This document shows positions 22,926-34,940 of a DNA stretch of 64,000 bases, in pieces; position 1 is the stretch's first letter; each line of letters opens with the position of its first letter. Under the pieces are notes generated by a model, which was not told where the DNA came from, searched no databases, and was given only the letters and a program-made list of their open reading frames with translations. The translations under genes and the position numbers were made by a program. Source of the stretch: Paragonimus skrjabini miyazakii (taxonomy: Eukaryota; Platyhelminthes; Trematoda; Plagiorchiida; Troglotrematidae); the NCBI GenBank assembly GCA_014338405.1, contig JTDE01000419.1, positions 62,001 to 126,000 on the forward strand, given 5' to 3'.

Positions 22926-23434
22926 TTGGAATGCGCAGATATACTCAAGGTGGACCTGACTCCAGTTAACTTAGAGATGGTGTCCTTCCACGAAACGCAT
23001 ATAAATTCACGCAAGCGCAATACGACCGCAACAAGGGACAATCGGATAAGTTACCAGTTCGATATTAATCAGAAGATGAGGAAGAGGCCAAAGGTGTTTT
23101 ATTCTGACATCGCACTACACAATAAAGTTAGGATTGTCTTTGTAAAGCATCAAATTCCATTAGAATTACTGAAATAGATGCAGTAGATAATAGAAAAAGA
23201 GGCAGAACGGAATATTGCTAGCTACTTCCGATAAGCGGAACAGCATTTCAAATAAGTTGTCCCAAATGTAATTTTACAAGTTAGAATTAATTTGAATAAG
23301 GTATCAGAATACAACATAGTCGATCGAGATACAGTATATCATGCTGTCTTGAAGAAATTAACTACAGAACCATTGGCGGTACTTCTGAGTTTCCTTCGAC
23401 AAAACTTAAAATGAGTTCAAAGCCACATGTGTTT
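22926..23434 (+). pseudogene. Unidentified broken reading frame
   Basis: An 83-codon open stretch (22926-23177) contains the charged run NSRKRNTTATRDNR and NQKMRKRPKVFYSDI. The same frame continues past the stop, through three further stops, with long sensible stretches such as NIVDRDTVYHAVLKKLTTEP and LAVLLSFLRQNLK, ending at a TGA near 23412. The pattern, one frame kept over about 490 bp and broken only by point stops, suggests a decayed coding exon or transposon protein rather than random sequence. I do not recognise the family. A hydrophilic, basic N-terminal half and a leucine-rich C-terminal half are all that can be described. Confidence 0.3.
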
Positions 23435-26400
23435 TAAGCCTAGGTGCAGAGAAGACTCAACAAACTCTTTACCATCAGCTTTGTTTTTCAGTGGTATTCA
23501 AAGTGCTGGACAACGTGTTGGATGAATTGCCCAGATTTAGTCTTTCCCGGGAAAGGTCACGAGTCGTATGCGGGCTGCATTCCTATACCTTTTAGACGAA
23601 GACAACTTACGACCAATCACTCTTCAAAGTAATCCCTCTAAATTTTCCAAAGGCTCCAGATAAAACCGGTTACTGAATCCTACTTCGAACCTCTACCTCA
23701 GTGGTCCTGGTGAACACAGACAGAAGAGTACATTAACCGACATATGTCCAGTGTCTAGTTAATGAAACCGTTATCACAGTGTTGTGCAAACACTAAATTA
23801 TCACGATACTTCATGCCAAGTATACTTCTTTCGGTAGTAATTTTTTGAATTGACCATACACACGTTGTTCTGCAAACGCGAGATTATACAGGTCGCTGAC
23901 ATAACCAACTATGAACTCACAAGCGTCAACTACATAATGGTTTAGGTGGTATTTTGGCCGCAACACATCGACCTTCTCCGTGTGCAAGTGTGACGGTGGG
24001 ACTTTGATAACTGACATTTATGGACGGGACAAGGCTGTCGCGTCAAGAGATATTAGAAGCGTCAAAGAGAGAAGTGAACTCTCCTATCCAAAAGTGTTGA
24101 CACTAGGGTAGCGCTTTGTCCACTACCGACACACTGAAAGAGATCGACTCCTTATCCATGCAAACATTCACATACCGGCTTATTCACCAGAGACTTCTTT
24201 TCTATCAGACAATGAAGATTTCTTATAAGGAAATTTTATAAGACCGATGTATGAAGTTGGCTGACTACTAGAAAACAGAGCTTCCTCACAGTTAAAAATC
24301 GCTCTTATTGAAACCAACCATCCACCTGTGCGCTAGAGACTGTGGTAAATTAGAGATGAACTGTTTCCTCGATCAAAATGTATGACAGTTAACCAGCAAA
24401 TCAAATGCTCTGACCGCCTGACTAACTCACCGCCACAGGTATCCAAAGGTGCATGCGTGTTACTATGATGTTTCAAATTTTTTGTGAGCCCACATTATTG
24501 GACGCTAGTAGCTTTTTTTACAATCCGCTCTATTTACAGGAAACTTCTCTCATCTATGCTGTAAGTAGCCGGCTTCTCTGAGAGTAGCCAAACCTCTGGA
24601 AGCATTCTAATTTTAGTGTTCACAATAAAACATGATAAGCATTGACCAGAGTGTGACTCATATCCTCTACCTGAAGTCCACAGTTATAGAAACCCATTTA
24701 ATTGAAGGCTAAAATTGGTGCGGACCCTTCAAAGTGGTCAACCACTAAATTACAGAAAGAGTTCCAAATCGGGATAATCCAAAAATGGAATATTACCATT
24801 CTGACTTCATCTGTAATTTGAAAGCTTAGATCACACTATAACGGCAAACAAATATGCTCAATCATTTTGATGAGTTGTTGAAAAACTGGTGAAAGCTGTG
24901 CATTATACAGAGTTCTTACTGACATCTGAATATTCGGAAATTTTGAGAGACAATTCTTAACCTTGACAACGTATGATTGTTTAAATTTATAATTTACGTG
25001 TCTGGAAATCGTATGGCACCTAGGGAGCTTACGGTGGAAAGCGCGATTAAGTGGTATCGATACGAAGAACGAAGACGTAAATACCCCACTCGTCACACAA
25101 CTGCATGGAAATCGTGTGCGATCATACGAGTAGATGTCAGTCATTGATAACATTCTTCAGCAATAGTCAACGAATAAATTACTTACATTCACCATAAATA
25201 AATATCTTTCTATGGTGACAGTCTTTTTGTTAACCAATTTATCACAGACACTGAACACTCATGCGGAAATTAGCTGCACTAAAGAAGTTTAATTTGACGT
25301 TTATTTATAAGTCGTTTTGAAACAGTTTTTCGTGCAACTTTTGTCTAGTATAAGAAAGACTAATTAACACTGGTGCACACAAAAATGAATGTATATTGTC
25401 TGAACTGGATAAGATTTCCGCATAGCTTTCCAGCCATTCTACGTTTAATATCACACTGTTATTTGAAAGTGTTACAATTAATTCACTTTTTCAAGTGGTT
25501 CATTTTCCAAAAGAAGCTCTAAACTCAAGTTATTGGAGTTGGATTCCAGACATCGGGCTAGCGTAAATAAACTGTTGACCATCTTTACGTTTCCTTAAAG
25601 AAAGTCACATGTGATTCAACTTATTTACGTGCTAATGTGTAATCGTTAGGCAATATTATTCAGATAGTTTGATTCGACGGATTTAGTAGACATCATGTTT
25701 TCTCAGGTGAAAAATACCATGGTCAAAAACTGCTAGTCAGGGTTAGATTATTGGACTATTTAATCCGGTTGTGCAATAGATCAAATGTTAGCAACAGCCA
25801 GATTTCTTTTTTGTTTCTAAACTCGACGTATTTTGTCTCTTCACGTTTTGCAAGTAATTTGGTCGTAGTACACAAACCATAAAGATCAAGCTGTATTTAA
25901 CTGGTGATCACATTTAACGAGAGACCTGGAGTCTACTGTTATCTAGCAAAATAAGGTTGTTCTGTGAACGATTAGTCTGCCTGTACACTCAGTCGAAAAC
26001 CGAAGTTCGATTTACTTGCCAGTGGTTGTAACCATCACTTTCCCTGTGACCGCAGTATCATTTGTATCGACATGATAGAGCCAGTGGGCATAGATCAGGT
26101 GCACAGACACACCCACAAACGAGTGATACTCAAGGAGAAAGAACGTGGCTTCATCAACCACAAAGTATCTCGTGTTACAACATCATTATTTCGTTATCGA
26201 TTACAGTCCTAATTAGTGTTCGTAATTAAAAACTTCTCGACTGTACCGAAGTCTTGTTGATCAAAAGTTTGCATGCTGCTTTACATATAGCCGCGTGGCT
26301 ATCTTAGATTGACGGAGGCTTAGCTGTGCGTATCGCTCTTGACACAGTTCGATATGTCGTTCCAGCCATCCTACTCAGCGCATTTTATTTTCAAGATGGT

Positions 26401-29400
26401 CACATGTTATATTTCCTGGCTAACCCAATAAAATTTCCGCGGATTGTTTTTCTTCAAAAAATAGAGCCTGTGTTAATATTTTTAATGGTTACTGAAACGG
26501 CAGTTTGATAAAACCGGACAAACTGCGATTTGTCAATCAGTTGCGTTGAAGTGTTAGAACGTTGCACTACATGTTAACTATCATTCGCTTGAGGCGTACA
26601 TAACGTTCAGTTGATCGCAATCTAAAATTAACTTGAATTATTAGGTTAGTATGTCTTTATGCAACGCGTTTTCAGATAAAAGCTAAGATTTTGCGAAACA
26701 CTTCTAAAGGTTTGTTTCCCGTGCCTTCATTGATTGAAGTGACTACCCGAAGAAGAGAGACTACAACCGTCCAACTTGTTTCTCCATTTGGTCTAACTTT
26801 CTCAGTATATGTAATAGCGAAATTTGAACTCACTTGTGGATGTGCTGTGAATATGTACAGTTAATGTAACTTGAAACGGAGAACAACATAACTTTATGAA
26901 ACTTGCCGTTGAAAAATTATCTTGGTGTATCCACTCAGTGGTCCGTCGCAGTATACTGAATGAAATCCGACAAAACGGATAACGGTTATGAAGGTAATAT
27001 GTTAGTTACAGCTTGATAGCAATTTGATGGTATGTCTGTACTAATTGCAGTAGTGTTATTCAACCGTAAAGTAATCACATTGTAAACACTAACTTTTAAT
27101 AATGTCATGCTACAATCCGATTCCGCAAACACGGCTTATCCTCGTACGAGAGACACGTGATGGTTGAAACGTTAAATAGTGAAGGTTCACGTGTATCGGG
27201 AATTGAATACCACGTAATTTTCCGGTATTATTTCTGTCATCATTATTGGAGATCAATTCATAGTATTCAGTAAAATGCGCTTAGTTGTCCTTTCTCTCAA
27301 GACCGATAAATATTGATCACAACGTACAATTTTTTCATGTGGCTCTGTCGAAGAATGTTTCCCAGAAAATCTCACTGACTAAAAACAGACCTGAGACTCA
27401 CGAACCTAACAATCAAAATCTGCCGGGTATAGTGTCCATTTTAATTCATATTTCACAGAGAGCAGTTATACAGCACTTATCAAAAAAAGACCGATGTTAG
27501 CGGCTGAGTAAAAGAAGAACCTCACCAGGGTTGCTCTTAATGGACAGACGGTCATGACTTAAATCCCATCCACAAAGCACGTCATAAACTCTGTCACAAA
27601 CCCAAATATAACGTACTATCTCACATGTACCTGGAAACCAGAAACGGCAACGATGCATCAAGTCAGCTGATAATGGGGAGAGACATAGTTATGTACAAAG
27701 ACTGTCCGTTTTGGAAAACGGAGCAGCCGATAGTGTCATTACCAGCCATATGCAAAAAACTGAACATAAATCCGATGCTACTGCGAACTTTGATATAAGT
27801 TTTCATTGAGAGTGATATTACAGTCTGAAATTCATCCAGACTATGGCTTTTAATTAGATATAAAACCAAAATTCTTTTTATTAGCAAAATGAAGAGTGTG
27901 CCAGTTTGTCTGACTATCGGATATTTTTCATTATGCTGGAGGTAAAGGTAACTGTAAATCTGATTTTGACTCCTTCTAATCTGACTGTCTGTATAATCGT
28001 GATTCAGATCCAAATGACTCGTACTGTGCACTCAGACCTGTTTGCTGAGCTACAATTTTTACTCCATGCGTACGCAAAGTTGCCATGCCCTAACAGTACT
28101 ACTAAGTCGATGTCGAAGGTTTTTCAAATGATACATACTCCGGACCATCTGAGAGGTTGTCGTGTTTACGTCTTGTCACAGCATCCCATTTTTAATAGTC
28201 CGTGTAAGAGAGCACCAGACTATTAAAGGATGGCTTATATAATGTTTCTGAAATAAATTATTCCTATAATTATTACCTTTTATCACAACCATTCGTATAA
28301 GCTAAACGAGACTTTTTGATTTGTTTTTCGGTAGCTTGACCACTTTATGTGTAAGATTTAGTTTAGAGTTCTACTGATAAACCCATTCACATGTTTGATG
28401 ACTAATGATTAAGCTTATTCGAGGTTGATTCATAACAACCTTCTTCACAAATGTAACATTTCTGTCACAAAGTACTTTCTTCCAACGGTTTCGTAACAAG
28501 CACTCATTCCCATACTGTTTTAATCTATCTGCTTATGAATAACATTAACGGGGTTTAAACTGATCTGTAACGTTGGAATATCGGCGCATGCCCTACTTTA
28601 TGTAAGTTCCTNNNNNNNNNNNNNNNNNNNNNNNNNNNNNNNNNNNNNNNNNNNNNNNNNNNNNNNNNNNNNNNNNNNNNNNNNNNNNNNNNNNNNNNNN
28701 NNNNNNNNNNNTCTCCAGATCTTAGTTGTTTGCGTCACACGACCAAAACACGGATAGTATGCTTTCTATCTTTATCTATAAACAATTCACGACCCTCGGT
28801 CTCTATAGCATGGGTCCTTGCGAAATGGCGTCACATTAAGTGTGTATGCTGAGACCAGTCGGTTCAGCTGATTTTTATTCCAATTTCTTACTGAAGGGCT
28901 GAAGCAACATATTTCAATTGACACTGATAATCAGCAACCCATTCGTACGCGTCAAGGAAGTAAATCGAACAGTTGTATTGGCGGTCTCTTAATATGTCTC
29001 CATATTAAGAGAAACAGAAGTGCATCGTATCATAGTGTAAAGAGAGATATGAGACAAAAGAATAAAGGATACAGAGAAAGCACCACATAAGACAAAGTTG
29101 GACGCTTATTAATGTTTATTACAGAGAAGTCAGGTACACCAACATTTCCAAGCACCACTCATATAGGATCACTCGAATTAACGCTCAGACGAATTCTCGA
29201 GATTGGATTGCGTTCATTGTACCAGATTGTATTCCAGTAGTGATGGAAAGGCGTGGAAAAATTGCGAGTGTTGGGTCAGTTAGAAGTTGTTGTTAGTTTC
29301 TGTGACAGTGAGCCAGATAAAACTTAGAAGATTACAACGAGTGGACTTTGTGCATTGCAATGACTATATTAATCACCTATCTAACATGTTTTTGGACTGG

Positions 29401-30596
29401 TTGTTGACGAAAAATTTTAAGCTTATCCCGGATGAAGCACATGTATGTCGACTGATAGAGGAGTAGGCTAGTATAAACTGAAACGGGTAAACGGTTGCAG
29501 AGGAGCAACATATTTAAGGCAAACATATACATTTTGGTACTCGATGGAAGTCGAAAATGTTATGACGGTGCACATGAATCATCCGTGGTAGAGAATGTAC
29601 CACCCTAGTCTATCTATGGGGGAACTCTGTATTTGTAAGCAATCGGAGGAAAAACAATGATACCTACTTCCGTGCCCAATATAACGGGTAGACAAATGAA
29701 ATATTAGGAGGTTTGTACAAGGTTTAACAAAATATCTATGAATATCCTAAAGAACAAGAATTCAATTAAACACCACCATTGACACATGTATGAAAATACT
29801 TAGCCACATGACTTCTGACACACAAAAATTCCTCGTAACACATGAAAACCCGCTGTAGGATCACTTCGTTTGCTTCTAGCGAAGTACTGATTTGTTGCAT
29901 CATGAACAAAAGTACCCTGCATTTTCATGACAAAAATTTCAACTGCACACATCAGCTAAGTCCGTGAACATGTATTGCCTCACTCGATCACAGTTCCATA
30001 AGTTCCTGGTATTGAACAGTCATAGAACAAACAGAAACAGGACCAAATTAGTTTAAAACTGTGACTCCCATTTCACTTGATCTTATTGCTCCTAACCTCC
30101 TTGACGCGCCGTCATTATCAATACCTTAGTCAACATGTATTGCGTAAAAACTAAAATCATAACCGCACAAACTGATCGAACAGCAAAGTGCCCACAATTT
30201 TAGAAGATTTTTCCATTGCGGAGCTGAGTGTAAACATGCCAACTTGTGTGTGATGTCTTCTAGTAAAATATTTTGAGCTATCATGTCGGCAATGTTAGAC
30301 ATATCGTGGGGTAAATACTTACAAACTAAAATGTGCGGTAGACGTAAAAGAGTCGTTCATCATGATGAGGACAAAAATCTCAGACACAATAAATACTTAA
30401 GTGCTTGATCAAGACCTAATGAGCCTTTCTCCACTTAAAAAGATCAACCATGTGCCAGCATGCAGATGGTGTCAGCCTAGAATCTAAGACACTGTCCTTT
30501 TGAACTGGCACGATAAGAGCATCCCGTATTAGCATGTGTGTCTGCGCACAGGTGTGAGGCAGGAAATATTGTCAGCCATTTTACCTAATGTATTAT
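23435..30596. other. No recognisable gene
   Basis: Only unassigned short frames are present (for example 68 codons minus at 23811-24017, 105 minus at 24836-25153, 122 minus at 27663-28031, 106 plus at 27906-28226). Around 25425-25560, blocks such as CTTTCCAGCCA and AAAAGAAGCTCTAAACTCAAG hint at another very old copy of the tRNA-derived element. An assembly gap lies at 28612-28711. Confidence 0.35.
28612..28711. other. Assembly gap (100 N)
   Basis: Exactly 100 N, the conventional placeholder for a gap of unknown size, so distances across it may not be real. Confidence 0.95.
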
Positions 30597-30830
30597 TGTT
30601 GTATAACAAGCACATTCGGGAACTAAAACACAGGTCCCAGCGCTGAGAAGACGAGATACCAGAAGTGAAGATTACAACAGCATGTAGGCACAATGGGATA
30701 TATGCTATTAGGGTGAATGACAGTGTAATCTTGCCCAATGTGTGTGAATGCACGCGAGCCATGCAAATGAGTGCACGCGTTCGTGGTCTTCTGTTTTAAC
30801 ATAACCCAAGCGTCCTTTGTGGTCACAAAG
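30597..30830 (+). mobile_element. Solo LTR, family A, degenerate copy 3
   Basis: It begins TGTTGTATAACAAGCACATTCG, close to the start of copy 2, and contains ATGTGTGTGAATGCACG, CATGCAAATGAGTGCACGCG and AAGCGTCCTTTGTGGTCACA in the same order. The stretch with the AATAAA signal and the palindrome are missing, which explains the shorter length. The right end is worn (GGTCACAAAG) and no target duplication is visible. Confidence 0.6.
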
Positions 30831-31029
30831 TCACAAAATAGAACATGGTGAGTAGCCAACACGTGCCACCTTAAGTCAAAAAAAGACCATAGCATACTGT
30901 TTACAAAAAAGAGATGTACCGAGCAGAATCGTTTTTTGCTTATTCCTCACTAGGCTAAATATATAATCATTATATGAGATGATATTTTCGGGGCAAGACA
31001 AACAAAACACGTAACAGGTTAAAATGGGA

Positions 31030-31640
31030 TCAATCTCTTCATAGATATGGAAGAAGACGACGCTCTTAATACAACTGCATAAGAGTTATATGTTAGCTAG
31101 AAACGTAGCAGCTTGTGTTTACGGTTAAATGATAAAATGTCCGCTTCCGCGTCTTTTTCTGTGTATACTCATTTGCCTGATCCTGTGAAATTAGCTCCAA
31201 GTACCACACTACCAGACGGTTGTCTGAACTTATCAGTGAGCATCATGCAGCCTGGATTAATGGTGGAATCCTCAAGACAAGTTTAGATGCAAGTTTAGCA
31301 CGTCATGTCGATTCGCATCGATTCGACGTCTTCTTTCGTCTGATTGACTGATTCACGGATGATCAGTCAAAAGCTATGAGATGTTAAAGTTTGACCATAT
31401 CTGAGACGATCGAAATCAGATTGGATAATTTGAACTTGTGCGCACAAACTACCACGGTTCCAGTTAGGTCATAACTGTGATGCAACTGTATCAAAGCGTT
31501 GTCCTCATTTATATCTATGACGAGGTTGGCCACAATTGGACTTGTTACATGTTTTGTTTATTTTACCCTGGTCTGATGATGAGCACTCAATAACGAGCCT
31601 GTTTGCTACACCGCTTTGTTGAATAATATGGGAGTTTTCA
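31030..31640 (+). mobile_element. Second Penelope-like element remnant, 3' end
   Basis: At 31205-31348 one frame reads TTRRLSELISEHHAAWINGG and then SLARHVDSHRFDVFFRLID, which lines up with the GIY-YIG C-terminal half of the PLE at 2772-2930. Beyond a stop, ISETIEIRLDNLNLCAQTT parallels the NPNLCAQKSL end of the other copy. Upstream, TTTTTCTGTGTATACTCATTTGCC matches its TTTTGTATCTACTCATTCGCT. The YIG residues themselves are lost. Near 31594-31614, AACGAGCCTGTTTGCTACACC resembles the PLE flank at 3216-3233. It is a short, old fragment. Confidence 0.75.
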
Positions 31641-34529
31641 GCTAGGAGTTGGTTAACAAACGATTGCTTGGTAAATGGGAGTTACAGCCTATTTTTATGA
31701 ATTTACCTTAATGACGTTAACGGGTGAGGGCCTTACTGATACTAAGCCATGATGTTCAGCCTAAAGTTCATGTTCTTCCAATGGGTATATTCATATGGGA
31801 ACATCTCTTGTTAGGGCATATAATGTCGGCAAACCAAACTACCTCATATTGCTGACTAACCGGTCCGAATGCGACTATTGCCCAACTGAAAGTTCAACAA
31901 CGAACTGTAGAACCCACAATTCTACCAGGCTTTTAAATACTGGCTAATATCTATCACGAACATGTAACCACCACTAGTGTCTGTGTGCCAGTATCTACCA
32001 ATACAGAGGGTAATGTCGGTCTTCATAGACTATGACCAGATGTGTGAATACAGTACTGGCTAACTGGACCATATCCGTATGTACTGACACGAGGAGACAG
32101 GTTAGCAGGTTGTTGGCACTTAGCAACATGCGATACTTGACTACGCTGTCTGTGAACGCAACTTTCCGGCTAAGATTAGGCTTGACTAACAAAAAAGGCA
32201 TGGGCATCTTGTCAGACGCAACTGTGATAAACTCATATTCATTAAAACTGTTAGACGCAATTGGACTCTGTTGGAGTTGCCAGCAGTTTTAGGACTTTAC
32301 TATGAATCGTCGTCGTATTGTTCGACATGAATTACTCTTGTCTCATTCTATGTAATGCAGTTATGTGAGATGGACTGACAAATAGGTTGTGCACACAATA
32401 GTAGGGGATTCATCAGCCCATAATTGAAAACGACTTCAGATGGGAAATATTAAGTAACAGAAAACTTTGCCTGGTGTAACCGTTCAGACCCAACTTTAGT
32501 GATCCCACTCGAATCAACTCTCGAGACTGATGAAATACCGACAGTTGTCCTATGTCTGCCTGCCAATATATTCACCGTGGTATACGTAAAGTCACTAGCG
32601 ATCACGTATGCTTTTCATTCGTTTCCGGACACTTGGCGAGTGATCGCGCAGTAGTGTTTTTGGTATAGCAAAAAGGCAACGGGACCAGAAAGCAAATATG
32701 GAGAGCTCAATGCGACATCACAATCGAAATAGATATTTGGTCTTCGAGGCTTTTCCATGAAATTAAGAGGAACCTACAGAGTAAACCTCAGTCTCTCAAG
32801 CATCGTTTACCACTTCTGACCCGAGATAGTTTCTGATGAGTTATAAGCGAGTGAGTGGCCATCACCTGTTAATCTGTACCGTCAGTGGTGGTCAGTGCGG
32901 TTACTAGGGAAGAAGTATGCCACATTATAATTCGAAAGAACAAATCTGACCCAGGTTTTTAGACAGATTACTGTCAACGTGGTTGAAACTCATGAAAGCA
33001 CCTGCTTTGACAAGATATTACAGTTTTCTGTTGACGGAACGCTAAGTACGCATCATCTTTGTTAACAGAATGACCAATCCCGATTCTGTAAACAATCTGA
33101 CACCTATTGCCATATCTTCAAATTAGCAGCAAAATTCCCACAAGATATCAATCGACTGCTGGAACATGGATGCTTGATTATCGGCTGTTCGGTTCTGTTT
33201 AGTTTCTTCCAGTCTTTGTGCAACTTTACTGATGTGTCCCAAACGTTCTACCTTGTTTTGTAGGACATAATCACTGGAGCAGCCAAGGGATTTGGCATTC
33301 CTCCACCTCGAATATGTCACATTGATTATTCGTACCAAAATGCAGCAACTAGTCTCGAATGCTTTCCTGCATCCCCTCAGTCGCGTGTTTTCTATGGCAA
33401 CCCACCGTCGCCAGCTTGATCGAGACCTGAACACGGTTACTGTATCCACAACACTGTTCTCAGGAATTTGATTTATGCAGTTCATACCGTTCCTCTGGCG
33501 AACAATCCAATGAGCCTTTCGGAGAAGCCAATAGCTGTAACTAGCCGGAATTAAATTGGACACTCATATGTCGGAGGTTCCGATCACTTGTGACAACGAT
33601 TAGGTCAACATAATGGCAGAAAGTGAACCTATTTAAGCATTCCATTCTCATGGTAAGATACAAAGTTGACTAACCACCGATTTCGCATTTGTACAATACT
33701 AGATGAAGTTATCCAGAAGCCACTGAAGACACGCCAGTAAACTTACCATTTGGGTTGGCATCCAGTTCCACAATTTCTGGTCGAACAATCCTAACACCCT
33801 TGAAACTTCTGTATGTATAAGTTATCGATTTGCCGAGCAGTGTCTCTCAAAGACAAATAAGGCGGCAGTCTGCACACTTTAATTCGCCTATGTGAACTAG
33901 ACCTTCCGAGGTTAGCTAACAACACCTTCAGCAGCTAACATACAATGGAATTGTTCATCAACCAATGTCCATTCTTAAGTAAAATGGTCAAGTACGATTT
34001 GTTTGGCCATCTCATCAAAAAAGTCATCCGTTAGTACGCGTTTAGTGTGTTTTGACTGTGATCACGGAAAATGCATACGCCGCGTTGACAGGTGTGTTCA
34101 GCCAAATGCTAGGTCGTCACCTTCAGAAAATGACTCAAACTACACATTTTTCTATCCCTGGATGCCCTATATCGAATGCATCAATTCAAGCATTTCCATT
34201 TGTCCCATCCAGATCAGTGGTAGTTTTCTTTGAGAGCAGTTCAAGAATTATTGAAGTAACCAAATTGAGCACCCAAATCTTTGTCATAACGTCAGCGATC
34301 AAACAAAAGTCCCCGCTCACATACATAATCAGTGTTGAATCACATACGATGTGCATCGTGCTTGGCACAACTGCCTGGTCGGTGACTTAGCGAAAAGACC
34401 ACGCATTATCGACTTTCTTTGTCCGAGGGGCTAAAAACACCAATGCCTACCAGTCTGACATAACTGCGGCTCGTGGCGACAGTTTTGGTGCTTGATAGTG
34501 GTGTAGTGGAGGACTACTGAAGTCATGCT
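31641..34529. other. No recognisable gene
   Basis: A 146-codon minus-strand frame (33123-33563) and a 112-codon plus frame (34052-34390) are open but show no known motif. Both sit within the length range expected by chance in sequence of this size. Confidence 0.35.
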
Positions 34530-34940
34530 GTCTGGATTGACAAAGTTGGAAAGTACAGGACAGTTTCTCATAGTGCTGTATTTCATACAGTGTGCAGTGA
34601 CGTGGGTTCAGTTTTATACATCATCGGATGCATTTATCGTCCCTCCTGTATTGTCGGTGTTCACCTGGAACTGCAAACGTGTGCAGCTAGTTATGTGTTC
34701 CCGCTGACAGATTTGGGTTCCTCAAAAAATCTACGACACTTTTTGAGGGAAACTTTGCGTTTATTGATATCTTTTCTTTGAACAGTTGATTCCACAAGAC
34801 CCAGTTGCACCCTGTCTCGAATGTTTGAGGTCTTTAGGTGCAATACCAAATAAAGAGCTACACTATATTCTGAGCTGATTCCCCTATAACTGTGAAACAC
34901 CGTCATGCCGGGGATTGATAATTCGCCACCCTGTATTTCT
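34530..34940 (+). mobile_element. Possible CR1-like LINE endonuclease remnant
   Basis: One frame reads VGSVLYIIGCIYRPSC at about 34599-34646. The GCIYRPP form is the conserved second block of the AP-type endonuclease in CR1-like LINEs of flatworms. Around it, YRTVSHSAVF precedes and VHLELQTCAASYVFPL follows, as in that family. Further on, in other frames, a PGIDN motif at about 34909-34923 sits where the catalytic GSDH block would be, with the histidine changed to asparagine. No RT follows. The assignment rests mainly on one motif and is tentative. Confidence 0.4.

Noticed and set aside
25425..25560. Possible extra copy of the tRNA-derived element
   Set aside because: Two short blocks match in order, but neither pol III box nor an end is recognisable.
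33123..33563. 146-codon minus-strand open frame
   Set aside because: No motif is recognised and the length is within what chance gives in 64 kb of six-frame sequence. The alternative frames look equally protein-like.
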